Origin: Spirogloea muscicola
Taxonomy: Eukaryota; Streptophyta; Zygnematophyceae; Spirogloeales; Spirogloeaceae
Length of the DNA stretch: 14,571 nucleotides
Direction: 5' to 3'
Assembly: GCA_009602725.1 (NCBI GenBank)
Contig: WELB01000034.1
Span: 774,804-789,374 of the forward strand
In this document: in pieces, positions 1 through 6,656 of the stretch
Position numbering within the stretch: position 1 is the stretch's first letter
Layout: the number at the start of each line of letters is the position of its first letter
Notes under the pieces: generated by a model
Told to the model about the DNA's origin: nothing
The model's database searches: none
Seen by the model: only the letters and a program-made list of their open reading frames with translations
Position numbers and translations under genes: made by a program

Positions 1-1717
1 TGCCCACAAGACAGGCTTCTGTGGGATGTGACTGCGGGCGAACGCCTCAGCTTCCTCAAGCCCGCCGTCCATGATGACATAGTCACTCCATAGTCGCAAG
101 GGTAGCCCGGGGTTGTTGTTCCTTTCACCCATCAGGTGGTTTGCAGTATTGACGTAGATGATTGGCCGTTCGCCCATCTTCTGCACTCGCTCCTCAAGGC
201 ACATGCAAGAGCAGCCATCAATCAAGCCTCTCGACTAATCAAACCCTTCCCAGTACTTTCCATAAGGGTCTGTCCTACATCAAGGGTCCGGAGGGCGCAT
301 ACTTGAGATCGCAGAAGGTTGGAATTTTATGGATGCCACGGCTCGCAGTAAATGTAAAACTGAAGCTGGTGACTGTGCCGATGGGCAGCATGCTTAGCAG
401 GAGGCACAGGATCAATACAATTGCATCCTGCGAGGTATCAAGGTCAAGGGTTCTACATGACCACAGTTCTCTCCCCCTTTCACGACAGTATCCCTGGGCT
501 GTCATCTCGGGCAGCCGCGGCGGCCTCCTGAGCGCACCTGCCAAACGTCGTAGGGAACGTCCTCCTGGTAGTGGTAGAAAAGGGACAGCCAGTTGAGGAG
601 GTTGCCCTTGTTTCCCTGCGACCACGTCTGCGTCCCCGCGTGGTCCCGCATGCGCAAGCTGCGCCATGGGCGGCCTCCAGCTGCTGTTTCGTGCAGCCGC
701 ACGTCCGTGAGCGTTACATAGTCCAGGTCAGCCGTCCTGCCGAACCTGCAAATTGAGCTTGCTACAGTGAGGACTCCTGCCGGTTTGGGGAATACGCCAT
801 CAGTGAGCATATGTGTGCAGTGATGAGACTGTGAGATGACTGCCACAATAAAGACACTGTGTTGCGCTCAATTAATAATAAGCTTAAATCCTGAACCTAA
901 ATCCAGAGGAGACCGTGGACAATGTAGTGGAAGGACCAGACACGGGCGTACGAGGGGCGCACACGAGGCGATTAAAGGACATGTAGAAGAGCGTGGCGAA
1001 GTGATTCACGTGGTAAGGGTCGGTCCGGCTGTAGCTCGCCTCGCCCTGGAGCAGGGTGCGCTAGTTCAAGACGCAGTCAATGCAGGGCCTGCGAAGCACC
1101 GCAGCCTGTGCCACGATGCCCGCAGCGACCAGCCGCCCCAAGACGAGCCCTGCCATGGCTCTTTTGGGGGCGTTATGGCCACAAAGAGATTCCTGAGCAT
1201 CATTGACTGGATAAGTGACGCCCTCGTTCTACATGTAAATAGAGGGGGCCCATTGCAGGAGTCGGAGCTGGCAATGGCTGCCGCCCATACTGGCCTTGTC
1301 GCAGCAAGAACTTTGCAGTGTAGAGATGTGAGTACTGCAATGAGCGTGGTGGTGCCGAGATATAGTGATGGGCGGTGGGTCTGTGGCGGAGGCAGCGGTG
1401 GGGCAGCAGCAGCGGCGGCGGCAGACCTTGTAGGCAAGGACGAGCTCGCAGAGCGTCTCGCCGCAGGCGGCGTCGGCTCGGAAGGTGGCGAACACGCGCG
1501 TGAGGCCGAAGCCCGCCGCGACGTCGTGCTCCGGCTGGGCGACCACCGGCAGGCAGCGCTCCAGCCACGCAGCGCGCAGCTCTGCATCGCCCGCGGCTTG
1601 CCCCTCGCCGCCTCCGCCGCCGTTGCCGCCGCCGTCGTCCATGGGCGCCTCGCCTCGCCTGGCTGATGCCGCCGCCCGGCCAGCCGGGGCGGCGAGACTC
1701 ATCCGCATTGACGGCAT
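1..1717 (-). CDS. Unrecognised multi-exon protein, probable membrane protein (3' end outside window)
   Basis: I do not recognise the family. A phase-consistent model has exons 1717-1427, 1060-897, 745-538, 427-303 and 229-1, all GT-AG, giving 339 codons with no internal stop before the left edge. The start could be ATG 1717, 1708 or 1702, or 1642, where a Gly-rich leader follows. Exon 1 encodes a compact segment containing WLERCLPVVAQPEHDVAAGF. Exon 2 holds YHVNHFATLFYMSFNRL. Exon 3 holds TQTWSQGNKGNLLNWLSLFY. Exon 4 starts with a hydrophobic stretch (DAIVLILCLLLSMLPIGTV) that could span a membrane. Exon 5 has RPIIYVNTANHLMGERNNNP, the most motif-like part. The exon 4/5 join (CDLK to GLIDGC) leaves an intron of only 73 bp. 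The end of exon 2 is uncertain because a neighbouring frame is also very protein-like. Exons 3-5 are the best supported. Function cannot be inferred. Confidence 0.55.
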
Positions 1718-1800
1718 AGCCGACGGCCACGCCACTGAGGCAGCGGCTGGCGTCTGCGCAGCGCGGCGCCCGGCTCAGCCGCGGGCTCCAGGCGCAGGCC

Positions 1801-1914
1801 CCGGCCGGNGGCGGCGGCGGCGGCGACGACGCGGCGGCGTCGACGCGGCGGCGTTGCCTGCTGCGGCTTGCGGCGACGACGGCGAATACAACGGCGGCGG
1901 CAGCGGCGCCGGCA
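1801..1914. repeat. CGG/GCC-rich low-complexity tract with one unresolved base
   Basis: The stretch is dominated by CGG, GAC and GGC triplets, with a single N at 1809. It lies just upstream of the minus-strand gene start and may be its GC-rich 5' leader or promoter. Open frames across it on both strands are explained by composition and are not called genes. Confidence 0.75.
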
Positions 1915-1939
1915 GTACACAAGGCGGGGGCGCCGATCG

Positions 1940-1953
1940 CCGCCAATTGGCGG
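1940..1953. promoter_or_regulatory. Perfect 14-bp palindrome with CCAAT on both strands
   Basis: CCGCCAATTGGCGG reads identically on both strands and contains CCAAT and ATTGG. It sits 223 bp upstream of the most distal ATG of the minus-strand gene. CCAAT boxes bind NF-Y in plants and other eukaryotes; activity here is inferred. Confidence 0.45.
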
Positions 1954-1963
1954 CACAGTGACG

Positions 1964-1975
1964 CGCCACGTGGCG
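1964..1975. promoter_or_regulatory. Perfect 12-bp palindromic G-box (CACGTG core)
   Basis: CGCCACGTGGCG is a perfect palindrome around CACGTG, starting 11 bp after the CCAAT palindrome. The G-box is the core site of plant and algal bZIP and bHLH factors. The pairing of two palindromes upstream of one gene suggests a promoter module for the minus-strand gene, but this is inference. Confidence 0.45.
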
Positions 1976-2110
1976 AGTGCTCGTACTTTGCCATGGTGGG
2001 GGGAAAGCTGCAGGGGCCGTATCCAATGGCGCGTCATCTTGGAAGTGGAGCAAATGACGAGAAGATGGTAATGGGGACTGGGCCCTGCCTGCAGCTGCTC
2101 GGATCGAATG

Positions 2111-2160
2111 ACGGTGCACCGACGATCAAGGCGTCAACGGTGCACCCACGATCAAGGCGT
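2111..2160. repeat. Imperfect 26-nt tandem duplication
   Basis: The unit beginning ACGGTGCACC at 2111 recurs directly at 2137, with one substitution in the shared part followed by divergence after GGCGT. It lies in non-coding DNA between the left gene and the accessory stretch. Confidence 0.75.
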
Positions 2161-2315
2161 ATCATCAAGGGAAGCCTTCGCATATCCTCCCCCACCTTGC
2201 TCATTACCCCATGGCGCTCGTGCTCCTCCCGCCAAGTGCACTTTAACATTGTACACACAAGTAGTACTTCCATTTATTTTTGCTTTTTGCCAGTGTGAGT
2301 GCTGTGATTAGTGTT

Positions 2316-2427
2316 TTTCCTGGCTACTTGCCAGTGACATCCCCTCTGACTTTCTGTCCATTCACGGCTGATTGCCGGTAGAAGCGTCCCTGATATTTGC
2401 CTTTCCTGGCCAGTTGCCGGTGACATC
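2316..2427. repeat. Direct repeat pair, 26 nt, 86 nt apart
   Basis: Positions 2316-2341 and 2402-2427 both read TTTCCTGGC, then a variable part, then TGACATC. They match at 23 of 26 bases by direct comparison. No function is evident; this may be a remnant of local duplication. Confidence 0.7.
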
Positions 2428-2539
2428 TCAGTGGCACCCTGGCTGGTCCCGTATCCCTGCTAGCAGGCATGTACTTGAAACCCTGCGCCTGCGGCCTCCT
2501 CAGCGCCTCCTCCACCCCCAATATAGGGCATACTTGCAG

Positions 2540-3002
2540 GGCTACCCAAAGCGCTGCGCTTGGTCAAGGATTGTTGAGGGCAATACGACAAAGTACAGCT
2601 GGAGGGGGGACTTTTGTAGCCACGACGAGCGCCCTCACTACCGCTCGTACCACAACCAAGGTGGTGGCCATGCACTGGCTAGGCACCCCACTGTACCCGT
2701 GGGTGGCACATGCAAATTTGACAAGCTGACTGGGGGAGGCCGAGCACGCCGCGGAAGTCAGTGACCTGGCGTATTGCGCCCCGCACGCTGATGAATGGCC
2801 AAACTCCTGGGAGCGCTGCAAATGTAGCGAGAGGCCCATCCAGAAAGACGCAATGCACGCCTGCGGAATGCTAATATGGCCCGAGCTGCCCCGACTAGGA
2901 TACCGCGCGCCAATCACCGGGCCAGACGCTGTAGGAGAGAGGACGGCTGTTTTATTAACCTCCAGAAATTCACAGCGCAAGGACAGAAGTGGTCTCCCTG
3001 AG
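2540..3002 (+). CDS. Possible Cys/His-rich exon of an unrecognised gene (one-base frame break)
   Basis: After a TTGCAG acceptor, frame 1 reads YPKRCAWSRIVEGNTTKY and continues through SHDERPHYRSYHN and GGTCKFDKLTG. The frame then breaks at the G5 run 2732-2736. With the frame displaced by one base, it continues through YCAPHADEWPNSWERCKC and HACGMLIWPELPRLGYR to a strong donor, GAG|GTAGGT, at 3002/3003. Ignoring one G, the exon is 154 codons and ends in phase 0. The Cys and His residues could bind metal or form disulfides. I do not recognise the family and could not find a convincing next exon. The minus strand is also open across much of this stretch, so the strand is not certain. It could be a transposon relic. 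Confidence 0.35.
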
Positions 3003-3105
3003 GTAGGTCCTTGTAGAGCCTCTCCTTTCTGTGCTTTGCGTGGGTTGTAGCCAGGGCGCACTTGGCGAGCGTGATTCTCAATCAAAAGCGTGGACGATTA
3101 CAATG

Positions 3106-3583
3106 TCAAGGAGGAGGAGAGGGACGCCGCTCCAGGGGGTGGCGATCGAATCTGGACAGCACTCGTATGCTTGCCGGCGATTGTCTCTTGGTGACGGGAG
3201 TTATCCCCGACACCTCCATCACCAGATGATACACAGCCTCACAAACACTGCCAATAGCATCTCTTAGTAGGTTGAGGATGGCAATGCACTCACCACCCGC
3301 AACACACCTAACCGTGTGGGCAGCCAGAGAGACCTCATCATCAGCAAAGGTGCATGAGGCTGAGATGGTGCAGATGCTGTCGGAATAGGTCGTTCTGAAG
3401 GTAAACACGGTAGTATAGAAAGTATTCGTATAGTGGCCGAGCGTTTAGCCACTCGGGCACCCCCGGAGAGCCGATGAAAGGGAGCTGGGAAAGACCACGC
3501 CCATTCTTGTAAAGTAATTGGGGGCACTGCTGGGAGAGCTGTGAGGCCACTGACGCCACCTGCCTGCCTTGGGCGGCCGTCAC
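3106..3583 (-). pseudogene. Unrecognised protein fragment, one-base frame break
   Basis: From 3583 leftwards the minus strand encodes a protein-like segment with SPGVPEWLNARPLYEYFLYY and VYLQNDLFRQHLHHLSLMHL, then hits TGA. Omitting one base at the AAA run 3346-3348 (plus strand) joins it to a second open segment, ADDEVSLAAHTVRCVAGGEC, followed by AILNLLRDAIGSVCEAVYHL and MEVSG, ending at TGA near 3106. The second segment is copied in inverted orientation near 3712-3876, in degraded form. It is probably a relic of a gene or mobile element; no family was recognised. Confidence 0.35.
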
Positions 3584-3876
3584 TCATTTCGAGCGGAATC
3601 GATCTCGCGGGTGGGGCCCGCTGCTGTCTGATCTGGCTGACAATGTGCTCTTTGTAGTCGGCACGCGACGCCGCATGATCGACCGACAGGCACCGCCTTC
3701 CACTGCCCCTGTATGGTCAGTGCGTTGCCTTACACCCTCTGAAGAGATGCTATGTTGGCATTGTTCGCGAAGCTGAGTGCCAAGCGGCCATGGAGGTGTC
3801 GGGCTCATGCCCATCACTCAAGAAACCACCGCTGGCAAGCCTTTTGAGTCGGCGTCTGATCGTGGTTGCCAACTCC
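3139..3876. repeat. Diverged inverted repeat (arms about 160 nt, spacer about 414 nt)
   Basis: The plus strand at 3139-3297 resembles the reverse complement of 3712-3876. The longest exact shared words seen are CCCGACACCTCCAT (3206-3219 against 3790-3803) and TAGCATCTCTT (3255-3265 against 3742-3752), in the same order and spacing apart from small indels. By eye identity is roughly 70 percent over the core. At protein level both arms can be read towards a shared MEVSG motif, on the minus strand in the left arm and the plus strand in the right. This suggests two head-to-head copies of one old sequence. Confidence 0.65.
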
Positions 3877-4083
3877 GGAATGGCGGGCCTCATCTCCTCT
3901 CAATACTCATACTCATTACTGCTGTCAAATCGGAGGCACCCACCCCGACTGTGCCTGGCCGGACACTTATGTTGTGCATCAGAGACATCTGGCAAGGTCT
4001 GGCCCAGCTGGTTGACACACTCCGTCGCATTGGTGGAGGCAGGTTGAAGTATACTAGCATTCCGCAGCATAGTAGCAGCTCTC

Positions 4084-4590
4084 ACAAATGGGCGAGGGCT
4101 GTGAAAGGCCAGCCCCTAGAAAAGTGAACAAGCTCCAAAGGTACCGCAAGCATTAATTTGTAGGGTGCAGTTCTAGCTGAATCAGCAGCGCTCCCTTTGG
4201 TCAATCATCAGACTGCTCGGCGCGCAATAAAGTAAGGCCACTGTCTTTGTGGCAGTGCACTGGCTCCCTACTTTAGCCTGTCGACATCTCTGTGCTCATT
4301 TGTGGATAATGAACTCCCCCCCCTCCAGAAGAAACAGCTCATCTACTCCTAGGAAGTAACTGTGAGAGACCAGCCAAAACATAGCAGGGATCTCGCAAGT
4401 AAGACGTAAGCTCTTCCAAAGGGGAACTGAACAAGGCCTGAAAAAAGAGTCAGCTCTTTTGATATAAGGCAGTGGGTGTGCGAGGCAAGCCCCAAGAAGT
4501 GAGCTCTTCCAAATGGGGCGGGGAGCGTGAAAAGCCAGCCCAGAAGAATGGCCAGCCCAACGCAGTGAACAAGCCAAGAGCTGAAAGGGC
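4084..4590 (+). repeat. Cluster of a short interspersed repeat (three partial copies)
   Basis: Copies lie at about 4084-4140, 4404-4455 and 4498-4590. Shared words include AGCTCTTCCAAA (4409-4420 and 4502-4513), GTGAAAnGCCAGCCC (first and third copies) and GTGAACAAGC followed by CCAAAG or CCAAGAG. A fourth copy lies inverted near 9475-9575. The copies carry no ORF, so a small non-autonomous element such as a MITE or SINE is possible. I see no clear ends or target duplications. Nothing else recognisable lies between 3900 and 4670. Confidence 0.55.
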
Positions 4591-4676
4591 TGGAAGCAGC
4601 TGTGCTTTCGGTCTATTACGTCAGCCCCTCGGCCTAGGGCTTTGCTATTTGCAGGCCCCTTCTTGCACTAGCTATT

Positions 4677-4794
4677 GCCTGAACAATTTGCTGGCTTGGC
4701 GTGACCTACCTCCCTAGCATTGTTTGCACTGAATTTTGCCACGTGGCCTGGACAACTTTGCCTGAAAAATGTATTGGCTTGAAATGGCCTCCCT
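4677..4794. repeat. Imperfect direct repeat pair
   Basis: Positions 4677-4715 and 4760-4794 share GCCTGAA, then TTGGC or TGGCTTG, then CCTCCCT in the same order, with small indels. They are about 83 nt apart and lie upstream of cupin copy 1. No function is evident. Confidence 0.45.
4738..4747. promoter_or_regulatory. Palindromic G-box upstream of cupin copy 1
   Basis: GCCACGTGGC is a perfect 10-bp palindrome with a CACGTG core, about 645 bp upstream of the copy 1 start codon. It matches the central ten bases of the palindrome at 1964-1975. Plant storage-globulin promoters often use G-box-like bZIP sites; a role here is speculative given the distance. Confidence 0.3.
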
Positions 4795-4799
4795 TTCAT

Positions 4800-5391
4800 T
4801 TTTATACGCACCGCGCGCCTTCTCACCTCTTTGCATGGGTACCGCGCGCTTTTACGCCGACGGCATGCGCGGCAGCCTTCCCGTCATATGGCATCCGACT
4901 CGGCAACGTGGAGCTGCGTGGCAGACGCCAGCCAAGCGCAGCTCGCAAGTTTCGGGTCCAATTCATTCCTGGCTAGATCTGAAAGCTCAGCCAGTGTGGC
5001 GGGGGGGCCGACTTGGTGCCGGGCCAGAGGCGGTCTGGCCGCGGGCCAGCTCGGGTGCGCCAGATCAGGAGGCGCCGCCAGTCTGGGGGGCTCGGAATCC
5101 AACGACAGTAAGAAAGGTGTCCATGGGAGTCGCTCGAGCTGGCCCAACTTGCAGCCCGCCGCGGCGGCAAGGGGCCCGGGCCCGCCTGGCCCGCCATGAC
5201 GCCCCGCCAAGGAGGCGCCGCAGTGGCCCGCCCGCTCGCGCGCCAGCTCCAGCCGCGCTGCCGGGCAAACCCTCGTCCATCGCCTCCGTCTTCGACATAC
5301 CTCCTATCTGTTTCTCCATATCGACTAGACCTGACAGCTAATTGGTGTGCCAGCTCCCTTGCCGCCCTCCCTCAGGCGCTCTTGAGCCGCC
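4800..5391 (+). other. Upstream and 5' leader region of cupin copy 1
   Basis: This GC-rich stretch has no recognised gene. Long open frames on both strands look compositional: Pro/Arg/Ala-rich with no motif. The last 50 bases before the start are pyrimidine-rich and end in a near-ideal Kozak context, GCCGCCATGG. An ATTGG (inverted CCAAT) occurs at 5341-5345. Confidence 0.4.
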
Positions 5392-5865
5392 ATGGCCGTC
5401 TCCGGTTGGGCCTCCGCCGTTGCCCTGAGCCTGCTCCTCGCCTGCTCCCTCGCCGCCTCCGCTGCAGCGCTGGGCAGCGACACGTTTGTTGCACCCGAGC
5501 CTGTTGCGGTGATCGATACTGGGGGCGGCAGCGTCTCTGTCTGGAGCTCCGACTTCAAGCTTATTGAGGGGTCAATTTGACATTGTCCTTCCTTTCTCCT
5601 CTGTGGTGTCCCCTACGGTGCATGATGTAATTTGTGTGCGTCAAGATTAATAATGCCTTGACCATGGCTATCTGTTGACAATGTAGACATCCACTATGTG
5701 CATGAGTCTTGGTGCTTCTGTTTCTTTGCTTGACACACCTGTCATTGATCCGTCGCGGTAACTATGCACCTTGGAAGAGAAGACTGAAGTTAAGGCAGTG
5801 TATGATATTAGGAGGAGAATGTTGGAGCAGCCTTGATTCGCCTTGAGCCGCAGGGCTTCTCGCTG

Positions 5866-5869
5866 CCCC
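5866..5869 (+). other. Frameshift at C4 run in cupin copy 1 exon 2
   Basis: Upstream the frame reads NVGAALIRLEPQGFSLP and then runs into TGA at 5878-5880. Downstream the next frame reads KYADAPQISYVLEGHAAVGL. Both halves align with copy 2 (ASVGAAKICIKPKGLVLP, then HYTNAAMIGFVVKG), so exactly one base is surplus here. Confidence 0.75.
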
Positions 5870-6653
5870 AAGTACGCTGATGCCCCTCAAATCAGCTATG
5901 TGCTTGAGGGCCATGCTGCGGTGGGCTTGATTACGCCTTTTGGCATTCCCATCAATGTGAGGTAAGCAGATGTGCAGATCTGCACAACACTTCATCACAA
6001 TCACTTCCTGTTGGGTCCAATCCTGGTTTTGAATCGAATTGACAACACTGACTTCATCAGTAATCTGACACTGTTCTGCAGCAAGGTAGGACTGTCTGAT
6101 TTCATCTCTACATGTTAGTATCTCAATAAATCTTATATACAGGAGAGACTGCCAGTGAGCTTGCAAGTCATTGTCACAGCTGGTTCATCTTTCTCCATTT
6201 GAGTGTCAGATAGCAACCTCAAATGCGGCCTTGATTTAATTCCGATCTGGTGTATATCCTTGTCTTACGTATTATTATGCGTTGTATGCAGGTACCTGAC
6301 AAAGGGCGATGTGTTGGTAACACCAGCGGGTTGGGCTTTCTGGGCCTACAATTGCAGTGAGAAGCCCTTCTTTGGAGTTGCTGACACAAATGGTCCAAGG
6401 AGTGGAAAGTACACCGCCTTCCACTTGGTCGGTGGGAAGGCAAATTACACTGGTGGTATTCTGCACGGCTTCAGGTGTTTCACTACATCCTATCACTGTT
6501 TTAAACTGGATCAATGTACCTGAGCGTGTACCTGAGTGCTGTCCAACATACAATTCTATCCAATAATGTAAGACATGCTGTGCATTGCTGTTGGTTTGAT
6601 AATCATGTGATGTTGCTGATGCTTTTCATATCGATCTTTGCAGTGCCGATGTG

Positions 6654-6656
6654 TGA
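6654..6656 (+). other. In-frame TGA in cupin copy 1 exon 4
   Basis: The exon entered from the phase-2 donor at 6474 reads SADV, TGA, AAAWDVNKEVVEKLL. Copy 2 has SKDVLAKVWDTEEKSIEKLL at the same place, where TGA corresponds to a TTA leucine codon. The exon is 100 nt in both copies, so this is a point change. Confidence 0.75.

Noticed and set aside
1061-1063. In-frame TAG just before left-gene exon 2, suggesting read-through or an altered genetic code
   Set aside because: It serves naturally as the AG of a phase-0 splice acceptor joining exon 1 (LAYK) to RTLLQGE. TGA ends cupin copy 2 and MFAP1, and no TAG or TAA is needed as sense anywhere.
836-1666. A plus-strand open frame of 276 codons
   Set aside because: It lies antisense to exons 1 and 2 of the left gene and has low-complexity Ala-rich sequence with no recognisable domain.
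1200-1994. Long open frames on both strands across the CGG-rich tract, including one containing the N
   Set aside because: They encode Ala/Arg/Pro/Gly repeats dictated by composition. Only the minus-strand frame used for exon 1 has non-repetitive protein-like sequence.
3900-4127. Open frames on both strands next to the inverted repeat (for example a minus-strand segment with ASTNATECVNQLGQTLPDV)
   Set aside because: The minus-strand frame is interrupted by TGA before a second open part, no splice junction joins them, and neither strand shows a known motif.
4769-5341. A plus-strand open frame of 190 codons upstream of cupin copy 1
   Set aside because: It is Pro/Ala/Arg-rich, overlaps several equally long frames, and ends in the pyrimidine-rich leader of the cupin gene.
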